64,000 bases of DNA from Malania oleifera (Eukaryota > Streptophyta > Magnoliopsida > Santalales > Ximeniaceae), in assembly GCF_029873635.1 (NCBI RefSeq), contig NC_080423.1, positions 99,758,991 to 99,822,990 on the forward strand. The letters are read 5' to 3'. Below the pieces are notes generated by a model that saw nothing but the letters and a program-made list of their open reading frames with translations, did not search any database and was not told where the DNA came from. Both the position numbers and the translations under genes were made by a program. Within the stretch, counting starts at the first letter, position 1, and the number at the start of each line of letters is the position of its first letter. This document shows, piece by piece, positions 43,945 through 54,688 of this stretch.

Positions 43945-44400
43945 GAAAAATTGGCCCCTTCACCAATTGGATGTTAATAATGTGTTTCTCCATAACTGCC
44001 TTCAAGAGGATGTACTCATGGTTCAACCTCCGGGTTTTGTTGATCCTAATCTACCTTCTCATGTTTGCAAGTTAAAGCGGTCTTGGTATGGCTTGGAACA
44101 AGCACTTTGTGCTTGGTATCAAAAACTGAGTGCTTGTCTTCTTCAACTTGATTTTTAGCAGTCTAAATCCAATTCTTCTCTGTTTATTTACACGAGTGCT
44201 GATGTTATTCTCTATTTTTTGGTATATGTCGATGATCTCTTAATCACTGGGAGTAACTCTGCTTCTATTTCTAAGGTTGTTCAACAGCTCGCTCATCGAT
44301 GTTCTCTAAAGGATCTTGGTCTCTTGCATTACTTTCTTTGTATTGAGGTGATTTCAGTTCCCCATGGACTGTTCCTCTCCAAAAAAAAAGTATATTTAGG
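43945..44400 (+). pseudogene. Copia reverse transcriptase, N-terminus deleted
   Basis: Begins abruptly at QLDVNNVFLH (43960), directly after the post-integrase residues, so the RT fingers and the linker (about 200 residues in relatives) are missing. It continues with EDVLMVQPPGFVDPNLPSHV, CKLKRSWYGLEQALCAWYQK and a TAG after LQLDF. Then LVYVDDLLITGS (the YVDD catalytic box, 44222-44250) and LKDLGLLHYFLCIEV. Confidence 0.88.
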
Positions 44401-45180
44401 TGCTCCTTTCTTGCACTAAGATGGATGGTGCTAAGGAAGTGATGACTCCACATGCCACAAAGGATCTTCTTCAGCTCCACAATGGCTCTTCTCCTGCTGA
44501 TTCGACTGAAGTTTGCCAAGTTATAGGAGCTTTTCAATATCTCTCTCTAACTCAGCCCAACATTGCCTTCTCGATCAATAAGCTGGCTTAGTTCATGCAT
44601 AAACCATCTCAGCTCCATTGGACAGATGCCAAACGTATTTTGTGGTATTTGAAAGGCACTTTTCATCATGGCATCCTCCTCAAGCTCATTGGGGATCTCA
44701 CTCTTCAAGAGTTTTCACATGCTGATTGGGCCCGTAATAGGGACACATGATCTTCCACCTCTGTCTATCTTATTTTTTTGAGTGATTGTCCCATTTCATG
44801 GAGCACGCGCAAGCAACGTGTTGTGGCTCGTTCCTCCACTGAGGCAGAATATTGGGCTCTTGCTTCAACCACCTCCTATCTTATTTGGATTCGCTTCAAG
44901 AACTTGGTATTTCGATTCCTAAGCCCCCTCATATGTTTTGTGATAATATTGGTGCTTGTCAATTGATTCTTAACCCTGTTATGCATGCAAGAATGAAGCA
45001 TATCGCTATTGATCTTCATTTTGTTCATGATCTGGTTACAAAAGGTTTGCTGCAAGTCTCTAATGTTAGCACCCACGATCAACTTGTTGATCTCCTAACT
45101 AAGGATCTATCTCATCACAAATTTCCCTCTCCGTGCTTCAAGATTGGCTTAACTAATGGCACACCTATCTTGCAGGGACG
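44400..45180 (+). pseudogene. Copia RNase H
   Basis: Carries YLSLTQPNIAFSINKLA, RILWYLKGTFHHGILL and HADWARNRDT (first Asp, DW), then WSTRKQRVVARSSTEAEYWA (Glu) and HIAIDLHFVHDLV in another frame (final residues). 44778-44966 and 44852-45208 are its shifted pieces. It ends against the 3' LTR. A purine run GCAGGGACG precedes the LTR. Confidence 0.88.
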
Positions 45181-45472
45181 TATTAAAGAAATTTGCCAAG
45201 AGTCTTAGCAGTTGAAGATTTGCAAATATCCTATTGTATGCGGCCATATGAGATTCTTATGATTGTATTACTTGAATATCTATTTGTATTTGATAGTTTA
45301 GAATCTTGTTGATTTAGTATTTAAATACTTTTGAATTTGTATTTGAATTTGATAGTCTAGAATCTCTTTATTTAGTATTAAAATACTTTTGAATTTGTAA
45401 CAAACTATACCTTGTACAAGTCCTATATATAGGACATCTCTACATCAATGAAAGTGTCCTGCATTTTTTATA
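45181..45472 (+). repeat. 3' LTR of the copia element
   Basis: Starts TATTAAAGAAATTTGCCAAG and ends CATTTTTTATA, followed by AAAAC. It includes a TATATATAGG tract (45424-45433) and a partly duplicated TTTGAATTTG...TAGTCTAGAATC segment that explain its extra length. Confidence 0.85.
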
Positions 45473-46202
45473 AAAACTACGGGACTTGAGAGTCCGCTCA
45501 AAAATTTCACTATGATAAAAGTGTAGGTACAAGATATCAATTTTCAGTTATTACAATGAGTACATAACTCTATTTTTAGCTAACATGAGATCTTAAAAAT
45601 CGAAGAGGGGAAGTTGGGAATCTCACCAAAAAAATGTGGTTACTGATAAAACCTGATATCTATCGTTACAGTACTTGGACAACCAATCCGACCGTTCAAA
45701 ATTAGCTTCTATGAGTACTCTATCTACTGACAAAAAATCAGCTCAATCAGACTACGGATGACCCTCCAATCGTCAATTGATCAAAACTACAATACTATTG
45801 CAAAAAAACAAATTTTCTCAACGTGATTACTGTTCAAAAGCCTATACATGACTCTACATTGCTTGGTTGACCAATCTGACCATACACAATCAGCTTCTAT
45901 GAGTCCTATATCTACTAACAAAACATTGGCTTGATCAGATCACGAATGGCTCTCCAATCATCGATTGATTAAAACTGTGCATTATTGCTAAAAGCCATCT
46001 TTTCTCAAGGTGGTTCTCCCTCTTTTGGCCTACACTCTCTCTCACTTTTATGATGGAATTCTACACTGTCAACTCTAATTTTCTTTACTTAAATAAAGTG
46101 TAAAAGGGCCTCTAAAAAACCCAATAAAGAGCCCAAAAAAAATGGGTTAAAGGATTGAATGGATTTCTCCACATAGGAGAGATGCCCAAACCTAACATCA
46201 AT

Positions 46203-48057
46203 ATGGCAATGCTGAAACTTGAGAGTATTATTGTTGGAAAATAATTTATATTGAGTACAATTATAATTATAAATAAAATAAAATTGAAAACCCATAATTC
46301 GTGGTGGTAGAATTTATAAGCTAAAATATAGCATCTTGTCATCCTTAAAAAGAATTGGCTGTAACTTTGGTACAGTTGACACTCGGCATTTAGTATCAAG
46401 AATTTGACATTCTATAACTTCTAATCGATTGCACACTAAATTAATTGCCTACAAATTGAATCCAATTCCAATTAGAGTAAAGATATTAAATAAGAAACTT
46501 GTTGATCTCTCTATCTCTTTTACAACAACTACTCATTTATATAAGAATTGTAACATGATTAGTTGTTCCTGTACTAAATTTATAATAATAAATAACATAT
46601 TTAAATTAATAATAGGAATACAAATAAATGTAATTATGGTTATAATAATTTATTAAATAAACCATATATTGAAACAAAAAAAAAAAGCATTATATTTATT
46701 ATTATGTAGTATCAAAATTTTTCAATCGACAAATCATAAATAAATTTTACACTAAGCAAAAAGGTACCTTTCAACGTATTCATAACTCTTCCATACAATA
46801 AAACTTTAGGATCTACATTTAGGGCTTTCTTATACGAGGGACCCTCTTTGTATATGTATGCACTTACATCAAGCTATGTTGAAAAAAAGAGGCACTATCC
46901 TAGGCTTTGGGCCAAAATTACGATAGGTTGAGACATTACGAGAATAATTATACAAGGAGTAATCTAGTGTTACAAAATTAATGATGAGTATGTCCTCATC
47001 AAAATCTTTTGGAGGCTATAAAAGTATGCCCCAAATTTAAGTTAGGGGCGACCTTTCATTCTATCCCCATTATTAGGGCTATGAACTTACATTGTTTTCT
47101 AACTGAAAACTCTATAGTAACCCATTATTGGGAGATAGTTTATGCAATAACTATGTCCTAGTAATCCAGGTAGATGTATCACTAAGTTCTTGGTACGACC
47201 ATAAAAATTGTTAGCATTATTAAATAAACCATTGAAATTCTAAAAATAAAAAATTTTAAAAATAAAAGTGAATGTCACAATAAAATGAAATATTTTCTAA
47301 TAATATAGTATTGAACATTCAGGCTGCCCCTACTTAGGGTTATGATGTTGTGCTATAAAAAAAAGTCACAAACTAGACCCTAATAATTAGCTAGTTTGCC
47401 TCTTTCAAAACTTATCTTATAAGTTTTCATGTTACTGTCATCATGACCTGAATTTATAGACCACATTATTAAAACTTTAACCAAAAAATAGAAAATCATT
47501 TATTTAGATTGATTCAACATCATGTAACCACAATAATGAATGTTAGACGTGGGCAAATACCATTTAATTTTAATACCATCTAATAGTGCATACCTGCCTA
47601 CATATGAAATCAATACAAAACTTAATCTTATCAATACAAGGTCAATTTCAGATATAAAGATTACTCACTATTAAAAGTCCTAATTTTAATATATATATAT
47701 CTCAAATATTCGACATTTAACTTAATTTGGATAACAAGATAGATTATAATGGTTTATATAATTATAACATGCATTTTCCCACATTGACCAATAGGTAAGG
47801 TTTTATCTTGAAAATAAAAATAAAAATTGCTTTTTTTTATAGAATTAAATATAAATTTTAAAAGGTTTTGAAGGGGTGGAATGGGCATGCTATATGATGT
47901 GACTTTTTAGCATAAAAATTTAAAAATCATGATCAAAGTTTTGATGGAATTCGATTTGATTAGAAAAAGGTGGTATTTGATTTGGCTAAAGATTAGCAAT
48001 TTATAGTATGAGGGCGTTACAATAATTTAACATGCAAATTTTGTAAATTTTCACTCG
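46203..48057. other. AT-rich intergenic; no gene seen
   Basis: No TE protein, LTR border or gene motif recognised apart from the dispersed repeat near 47925. ORFs at 46089-46399 and 46429-46656 are AT-rich noise. Confidence 0.45.
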
Positions 48058-48060
48058 AAA
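47925..48060 (+). repeat. Direct repeat, partner at 39914-40050
   Basis: Same ordered words as the partner, e.g. ATGATCAAAGTTTTGATGG and GTTACAATAATTTAACATGC. It ends directly at the copia LTR at 48063. Confidence 0.7.
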
Positions 48061-48062
48061 AA

Positions 48063-48659
48063 TGTTGATACGAATGCACAGCGGAAACTCACAATCTCGA
48101 ATCAATCCGGAACAAGTAATGCAAGTACTCGATGATGAATATACGGAAAAACCAATTAATCACAATGAATAAAGGAAAGCAATCAAATCAATGCCACACG
48201 AATTTATGTGGTTCAATAATGTGCCTACACCTACAGAAGTAGCGACTGATTTTTCACTATCAAAACATCAAGCTTGCATTAGGGGTTACAAATATAGATT
48301 ATATATCAATGTTATGTGTATCGGAGGCTTTGATACTTTATAAAATATTCCTATAGCAAATCCTAGAGGAAAATCTTCCAAAACCCCCAATCTACTGACC
48401 TCTCGATTCAAATTTTGTGACCTACGCAAAATAAAACCATCAACGATTTCAGGGAAACCGTCAATGAAAAGATACCAAGAGCTAAATCCTACAGATGACT
48501 GAAACCGTCGATAGTTAACCGTCGAGAGTAAACCGTCGATGCAACCGTCAACTAACTATTAACGGTTTTCCTCCAGCAACCTCCTTCCTCAATCTTTCCA
48601 TCACTATGCTTCCCCGGTGCATGCATCGTTCCACTCAAATATGAGTCACATCTCCAACA
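48063..48659 (-). repeat. 3' LTR of the minus copia element
   Basis: 597 bases. Minus strand starts TGTTGGAGATGTGACTC and ends ...GTGCATTCGTATCAACA. A TATA-like TTTTATAAAG is at 48338-48349 (minus sense). The U3 has a cluster of ACCGTCGA motifs (48435-48560). LTR type is shared with those at 33348 and 41189. Confidence 0.85.
48435..48560 (-). promoter_or_regulatory. U3 cluster of CCGTCGA motifs
   Basis: On the + strand AACCGTCGATAG, AACCGTCGAGAG, AACCGTCGATGC and AACCGTCAAC follow each other at 10-15 base steps, with AAACCGTCAATG upstream and a GAAAAGATACCAAGAGC block at 48466-48482. It lies upstream of the LTR TATA box in minus sense. Confidence 0.55.
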
Positions 48660-48674
48660 ATCTCCACCTTGGCG
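48660..48674 (-). other. Polypurine tract of the minus copia element
   Basis: Minus strand GCCAAGGTGGAGATT abuts the LTR start TGTTGG; typical for plant copia elements. Confidence 0.7.
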
Positions 48675-48889
48675 AATATTCACCACTTAGAAGAAATCCG
48701 AAAGCATAACCCCGCTACTCCACTCAAGACAGTAGATTGGGACCGCCTCCTGTCTAGCACCTAGAGACGCTGATCAAGTCTAACTGCTTGAACTTGTCCT
48801 TTGTGATAGGCTTTGTCAACATATCAACTGCATTATCAGACGTGTGAACCTTCTCGAGTAAAAGTTCACCTTAAACAATCAATTCCCTG

Positions 48890-49540
48890 ATCCTATGAAA
48901 CCACACATCAATGTGTTTTGTCCTCGCATGATACACTTGATTCTTCACCAAGTAGATGACACTCTGACTATCACACTGCAACCAAACTCCACCTTATTGG
49001 ACACCGAGCTCCCTGACCAGTCCTGTGAGCCACAACGCTTCCTTGGCAGCCTTAGTCACTGCCATGTACTCTGACTCAATAGTAGATAAGGCAATGAGCG
49101 ATTGCACCATAGACCTTCAACAAATAGGTCCTCCCACAAGGGTAAATACGTACCATGTAGTAGACCTCTTGTCATCCAAGTCTCCTACGTAGTTAGCATC
49201 CACATACCCTACCACTGATGGATCACTCTGTTGTCTATTGAACATAATTTCGTATCCGGTTGTACCCCTCAAGTACCTGAGAATCCACTTAACTACATTC
49301 CAATGTTGTCGACCTAAATTCGAAAAGAACTTGCTCACCATGCTAATAGCACGTGCTAGGTCCAGCCTTGTACACAACATGGCATACATCAGACACCCCA
49401 TTGCACTAGCATAGGGGACCTTCAACATATCTCGGACCTCATCATCCTTCTTTGGGCACTGGGCAGTAAACTGCCTGAAATGGCTCGCTAACAGTGTACT
49501 CACCGAATTAGAATTAGTCTTTCTAAACCTCTCCAACACC
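48890..49540 (-). pseudogene. Copia RNase H (minus element)
   Basis: 49117-49539 reads VPYASAMGCLMYAMLCTRLD, then RQHWNVVKWILRYLRGTTGY and VVGYVDANYVGDLDDKRSTT (first catalytic Asp in DANY), ending GYVFTL-like. Frames at 48890-49116 give ALSTTEAEYMAV-like residues and HARTKHIDVWFHRIRE. The piece is well preserved but shifted at about 49115. Confidence 0.88.
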
Positions 49541-50300
49541 TTCTACATATAGCCGCCCTAAGATAACCATAATCTCCCTACAGCTCCGTCCCTGCGAATC
49601 TCCATGTAAATAATCCTCTTGGTTGCACCCAAGTCTTTCATGTCGAACCCTTTATCTAATAAAGTCTTCAACTGATTCACCTCAGTCATGTTTTTTGTAG
49701 CAATTAGCATGTCATCGACATAAAGCAACATAAATATGAGAGAGTTGTCTTTAAGAGTCCTCATATAGACGCAATAATTGTAGTCACACCTCTTGTAGCT
49801 GATACGGATCATATAGGCATCAAATCATTTCTACCACTACCTCAGAGACTACATTAGCCCATAAAGTGACCTCTTTAGTTTACAAACTAAGTGCTCATGT
49901 CCAAGTTGGAAAAACCCTTATAGCTATGTCATGTAAATCAGCTCCTCCAAATCACCACGGAGGAACGCCGTCTTTACGTCCATTTCCTCTAGATGCATGT
50001 CGTATTACACCACCAATCCCAACACTACCCTGATGAAAGTGTGTCTGACCATAAGGGACAAGATTTCATCATAATCAACTCTCTTTTCTCTACAAGTATC
50101 CCTTTGCTACCAAGCGAGTCTTGTACTTCTCTCTTTCCTTTTTTGAAATTGCTTCTTTCTTTCTGTACACCCACTTCCATCCAATCGCCCGCTTCCCAAC
50201 TAGAAGCTCCACCAAGTCCCACATCTGGTTCTTATGCAGTGATTCCATCTTCTCCACTATAGCACCCACCCAACTACCTTTCTTCTAGTTATGCACGGCC
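49541..50300 (-). pseudogene. Copia reverse transcriptase (minus element)
   Basis: 49558-49812 carries CDYNYCVYMRTLKDNSLIFM and LLYVDDMLIATKNM (the YVDD box, both Asp intact), then FDMKDLGATKRIIYMEI. Minus frames at 49815-50010 hold the preceding fingers (MDVKTAFLRGDLEE-like, then SMYGLKQSP region) with stops. 50020-50300 contains the RT start and the linker. Frame breaks are numerous. Confidence 0.85.
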
Positions 50301-51350
50301 TCTTGAAAAGTAGTAGGATCCTCACTGCTAGAGATAAGTGTGTAAGACACCAAATGGTTAAATTCATACCTTGGGGAGGCCTAACAGGGCATCTGGGTTA
50401 TCTACAACTATACTACAACGCAACTACTGGTCATCCAAGCCAAAAATTCTTGTGTTCTGAACATCATCATATTTACCCTGAATTTTTAACTCCACGTGCA
50501 CCACCTACTAATCTCTCAAGTTAGAACTCCTTACATTTATTCCCTGAGTCTCCAACTCCACCTTAACCATATGCTCGTTGCTGCTGCAATTTTCTGGCAT
50601 ATGTTTCTCTTCCTTTTCCTAAGTACGCTACAATATGGCTTTCTTATCAAAAACCACGTCTCTACTGATCACCACCTTGTTTGCCACTGGATCCCATAAC
50701 TTGAACCCTTTCACACATTTCTGATATCCCACAAAGATGAAACATCAGGACTTCGCCTCAAGCTTTGATCTCTCCTCACCAGGAATGTGCGTATAAGTTG
50801 GACACCCAAATACTCTCAATCCCAAGTAGTCTACCTCGTTACCTATCCACACCTTCTCCGCAACTCTCACATCTTGTGATGCCCTTGATGATCTATTAAC
50901 AAAAAGACAAGACATACTCACCGCCTCGGCCTAGAAATTCATAGCAAGCCTAACATTCAACCTGAGACATCGCGCCTTTTCAGCTAGGGTTCGATTTATC
51001 CTTTTCGCCATGCCATTTTGTTATGGTGTCTTGCATACTATAAAATGTCTCCTTATGCCATGATGCTCGTAAAACTCTCTAAAATTGAAGTTTGTGTACT
51101 TAGTTCCATTGTCAGTCCTGAGGAACCTAATTTTTCTCCCAATCTAGTTTTTCACCTTAGCTTTCCACAGTTTAAACTTGGAAAATGTCACCGACTTGTG
51201 CCACATGAAGTACGCCCAGACCATCCATGAGTAATCATCGATGAAACTCATGAAATACACACGTCCCCCTCGTGATGCCACTCTCATCGGCCCCCAAACA
51301 TCTGAGTGAATGTAGTCCAGTATTCCCTCCATCTTGTTCATGGCTACCAT
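50301..51350 (-). pseudogene. Copia integrase (minus element)
   Basis: 51144-51350 reads LDYIHSDVWGPMRVASRGGR and YFMSFIDDYSWMVWAYFM, the integrase core with first catalytic Asp (SDVWGP). Minus frames at 50880-51130 give TDNGTKYTN and HKTPQQNGMAKR, where NGxxxR should follow the Glu. 50700-50880 gives FGCPTYTHIPGEERSKL and KGFKLWDPVANKVVISRDVV, the conserved post-integrase segment. In-frame stops occur near 50750 and 50935. Confidence 0.85.
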
Positions 51351-51953
51351 AAACTAAACCTTATTATGCTTCCCAAGCACACACCAATTATAGAAATCCA
51401 GTTTGCATGATTTGACTCCCTTTAATAGATTTCTTTTGTGAAGTTCCTTCATTCCACACTCACCCATATGCCCTAACAGCATATGCCCCAAAACGGTATT
51501 GTCAAACTCAGACTCTGCGGCTACAGCTCCACCTACAACCGTAATACCTAACAGTGTATAGATATTCACTGGTACTTTCTTCTGCTTCATCACGGTTAAA
51601 ACACCCTTACTCACCTTCATTACCCAACCTTCACACTTGTAACTATACCCATTACAATCTAAGGTGTCTAACAATACCAGATTCTTCCTCAACTTTGGTA
51701 TGTACCTAACATCACATAACGTCCTCACTACACCATCATACATCTTGATTATGATATTTCCTATCCCGATAACTTTGTAAGCAGCATCGTTTCCCATTAG
51801 AATAAAACCAGAATTCACTAATATGTAGGTGGTGAACCAATCTTTGTTAGGTTTTATATGATAAGAACACTCCAGGTCAAAGATCCAAGACTTCGTGAAC
51901 TCATCTGACCCAGATGAAACCAAGAGCATGTCACCATCACCGCTCCCAAAGTC
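51351..51953 (-). pseudogene. Copia protease and pre-integrase domain (minus element)
   Basis: The open frame 51354-51929 starts with the retropepsin segment KSWIFDLECSYHIKPNKDWF, where live relatives have DTGCS or DSGCS; the Asp is kept but the Gly is lost. GDAAYKVIGIGNI and VRYIPKLRKNLVLLDTLDCN follow. The pre-integrase zinc domain has LGHMGECGMKELHKRNLL and CKLDFYNWCVLGKHNKV. A long, fairly young-looking segment. Confidence 0.9.
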
Positions 51954-52378
51954 TTATTCTTCCACTACACTCGTCGTGTTTGATGAGCCTTCTTTATTTT
52001 TAGCATTCCCCTTCTTCTTCTCCGGACAATCGGGTTTTATGTGCCCCTTTTTCCCACACTTAAAACATCGCACATCCTTCATCTTCCTGGAATTGGATCG
52101 AGACCTATTGTTACTCAATCCACCCTGGAGCTTGCTCCTCCCATAATCCTGGTTCCCTTTTGCCACGAGCCCTTCACCTTGAGTATTTTCATCGCTGACC
52201 TTCTTCCTTTGATGGAAACTCAAGAGGGCACTGAGATATCCTCTAACTCTAGAGTCTCTTTCCCTCATGTCAGAGTCGTAACCAGATTCTCATTTGTTGG
52301 AGACTTTGGTAGGGAATTTAGCAGCATCAGCTTTTTATTTTCATCCTCAAACTTCACATCAACCCAATTCAAATCACT
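51954..52378 (-). pseudogene. Copia gag, C-terminal part (minus element)
   Basis: 51954-52268 has the zinc knuckle CFKCGKKGHIKPDCPEKKKG near its end. Minus frames at 52270-52378 give NWVDVKFEDENKKLMLLNSL and PKSPTNENLVTTLT, the gag core of Tnt1/RE-type copia elements. The frame is lost exactly at the junction with the gypsy LTR (52379), so the N-terminal half of gag is missing. Confidence 0.88.
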
Positions 52379-52449
52379 CGTAGAGATTCGAAGAATTATG
52401 GTATATAAATAATAAAGAGGAAGAAAAATGAAATTGTAAAGGGGGTCAC

Positions 52450-52575
52450 AGTCCTCGTCGACGGGGACACGTGTCTCATCGACGAGAAGTTACCGAGAGG
52501 CTATTTTCAGTTCTGAATTTCGTCGATGAGGAATAAGCATTCATTGACGAACTTCCTTCGTGGCCTCATCGACGA
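52450..52575 (+). promoter_or_regulatory. U3 palindrome cluster, core CTCGTCGACG
   Basis: CCTCGTCGACGGGG, CATCGACGAGAAG, TTCGTCGATGAGG, CATTGACGAAC and CATCGACGAAG within 125 bases, ending 10 bases before the TATA box. GAGAAGTTACCGAGAGG (52484-52500) and TTCTGAATTTCGTCGA follow, a block also seen in copy A and in the 56932 LTR. Confidence 0.6.
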
Positions 52576-52584
52576 AGACTAGTG

Positions 52585-52593
52585 TATAAATAG
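52585..52593 (+). promoter_or_regulatory. LTR TATA box (gypsy)
   Basis: TATAAATAG, directly after the palindrome cluster. Confidence 0.65.
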
Positions 52594-53230
52594 CCCTAAA
52601 CTCGGATTTTAGTGCAGATTATTCAAGAAATTCATATTTTCTCTCTCCTCTTCAGTTTTCCTCCCTTCTCTCTAAGATTCTGGGTCTATTCTTCGTCGGA
52701 TCAACGATTCGAAGCTGCCATGACACTCCTGGGGAAGTTCTCTTCAAGTATGCTAGAGTGGATCGTTGGTGGGGTTAGCTTGGACTCCATCCCAAATTCA
52801 AGGTAAGGCTTTTTATTTAGTATTTGGCTTTCCTATAGTTGTAAAAAATGTAGTAGTCGAAGAAATACTGAATTTTTGTTCAGGGAGATGTTGTTTTCAG
52901 GGTGTTGAACGGGGAACCCTGCGGGTGTAGGACTAGTTATTTTAGGGGCTTTTCAGAAATTAGGTAAGGGGATAAATTAAGTCAGGATTTCATGAAAATG
53001 TACTTATTATTTTACACTATTTAATTTCAGATAAATATGTATAATATAGAATTATGTTGGAAATAATGATGTTGATCAGAAATATGTTTAATACCTCTTT
53101 TGTGTAGGATGAGTAAAATTTACCATGGAAAATTATGATGATGGAATATTATGGTTATAAAATAAGTATGTTTTTACTGCTTCCAGGAAAATGTTAAAAT
53201 GATACAGGGATTTTTCAAACTGATGATTTT

Positions 53231-53376
53231 ATATGATTTGTCGGCATACAGACTGAGAGTTTTATATGAAATACCAGCGTATGGGCCGAAGGTTTTATGA
53301 TATGCAATACCGGCGTACGGGCTGTGATTTATAAAATACGAAATGACAGCGTAAGGGCTATAAATTTTATATGATA
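53231..53376 (+). repeat. Four-unit tandem repeat in gypsy LTR, unit about 36 bases
   Basis: Units built on ACCGGCGTACGGGCTG...TTTTATATGATATG (variants CGGCATACAGACTG, CAGCGTATGGGCCG, CGGCGTACGGGCTG, CAGCGTAAGGGCT), downstream of the transcription start. Confidence 0.75.
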
Positions 53377-54189
53377 TGTTATGCAAATATGCATGAAAAT
53401 ATTAACATGATAGATATGATTATGTAATAGTCATGTATCATTATTTAGAAATATGTTATATGTTATCAAAACCTAGTTGGCTTGGTTTAAGCTTTCACGA
53501 AGCACGGTATAGTAGTTATATGATCATGATCATGATTATGTTAGTGCTACCGCTTGCCGTACGAGGTAGTGGAAGATCGGCAGTCGATGTGGTTTACTGT
53601 AGCACAGGCATCCCTTTAATGTCCGAACCAGGAGGGGCAGATCCATCGTACTTACAGACTTTTGTTTGATCTAGTGTGGTCGGCCAGCCATTGCTATGTC
53701 CCGCCTTCGGGCCGCACAACGCAGTCATGTGGGGATAAGACATGACACCAGCCAGCTAACCATCCAGGATGTTTTCTATGTACAGTTATATGAGATGATT
53801 TATACGTATGGAAATTCAGTATGTTATACCATGTTATGATTATATATGTTTTCTCAGATATGATACAGATAGTTTTATCTAGTATGTTTATGTACTGTTA
53901 TATGTATAACATGAAAATACTCATGCAACCACACACTGATATTAGTTTATTTCCCTTACTTAGAGATGTCTCACCCCAGTTATCTAAACATCTCAGGAGC
54001 CCCAAATAAAAGAGTGGATAAAGCTCCACAACGTTAGAGTATAGTTATTTTTCCCGGTGTGAAGGGTAAGTCTTGTTGCTAGAGTCTGACAGATTTTGAG
54101 GTGGTGACCTAGGCCACTTTTGGATGTTGGGATATATGTATGAATAGGACAATTGTAGTAAGACTCTGGTATTGTGTTGGTTAGACAAT

Positions 54190-54190
54190 T

Positions 54191-54236
<46 letters not shown>
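54190..54236. repeat. (AT)n microsatellite
   Basis: Over 20 AT units near the LTR end, at the same relative place as 817-851. Confidence 0.9.
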
Positions 54237-54239
<3 letters not shown>

Positions 54240-54387
54240 TTTACGTTTCCTATAGTATAGAAATCTATGTTAAGTTTCAGGTATTTCCCTAGTACTTATG
54301 GGTCCAGGTTGATCATGATTTTCCAGAATTATTATATTGGATATTATTATAAAAAAAATATGGTAAAATAAGCAGGTCGTTACGGTT

Positions 54388-54400
54388 TGTTATCAGAGCC
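54388..54400 (+). other. Primer binding site of the truncated gypsy element
   Basis: TGTTATCAGAGCC, one mismatch from the initiator tRNA-Met site TGGTATCAGAGCC. Confidence 0.8.
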
Positions 54401-54688
54401 TAGGTTGCTAGGTTCTGTAGACTTTAGAGTGCAACGGAAACGATACCAGAGTATAGGAAAAGGATTTAAGGTTTTGTTCTATAGTCTAGAGGTAGGACTT
54501 CCATGGTGGTTTCTATGTTTTTCGTGAGGTGAAGATTTCAGGAAAACCATAGTAAACTATTGTCGAGTTGTGTTCCTAGAATGTAGGACTGGATCTAGAA
54601 ATAAGATGAGGATGTTAAGATATGGGACTATGTTAGGCGAGTAAATTATAAGGATCGGGTCTCTAAATCACATTTATTATTTTTCAGG

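Larger units (their letters stand above)
41403..45472 (+). mobile_element. Degenerate Ty1/copia element with TA...TA ends
   Basis: LTRs at 41403-41614 (212 bases) and 45181-45472 (292) flank a primer site and gag-pol relic in copia order: gag, protease, integrase, RT, RNase H. Both LTRs begin TATTAA and end TATA instead of TG...CA, and a perfect AAAAC duplication (41398-41402, 45473-45477) confirms these ends. Part of the integrase-RT junction is deleted near 43940, and stops and shifts are frequent. Confidence 0.88.
41189..46197 (-). mobile_element. Copia (Tork-like) solo LTR carrying a nested copia element
   Basis: Flanks 41189-41402 and 45478-46197 together make a 934-base LTR with TGTTAG...CTAACA ends and near-identical target sites ACAAT (41184-41188) and TCAAT (46198-46202). 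GGGTAAAAAC is continuous with TACGGGACTTGAGAGTCCGC once the nested element is set aside. GGTTTCTC-type, CGGAAGTTC and palindromic ends are shared with the LTRs at 33348 and 48063. Orientation is inferred from those. Confidence 0.7.
48063..52378 (-). mobile_element. Ty1/copia element (minus), 5' part missing
   Basis: On the minus strand: gag (from 52378), protease, integrase, RT, RNase H, purine tract and 3' LTR (48659 to 48063). Order and motifs are copia. The gag start and 5' LTR are absent because the element is cut at 52378/52379, where a + strand gypsy LTR begins. Stops and shifts in most domains. Confidence 0.88.
52379..54384 (+). repeat. 5' LTR of the truncated gypsy element
   Basis: Starts near CGTAGAGATTCGAAG (compare TGTAATGACCCGGAAA at 56932) and ends GGTCGTTACG, four bases before the primer site. 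It has U3 TCGTCGACG motifs (52450-52575), TATA at 52585, a tandem repeat (53231-53376) and a (AT)n tract (54190-54236). The exact start is the least certain border. Confidence 0.75.
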
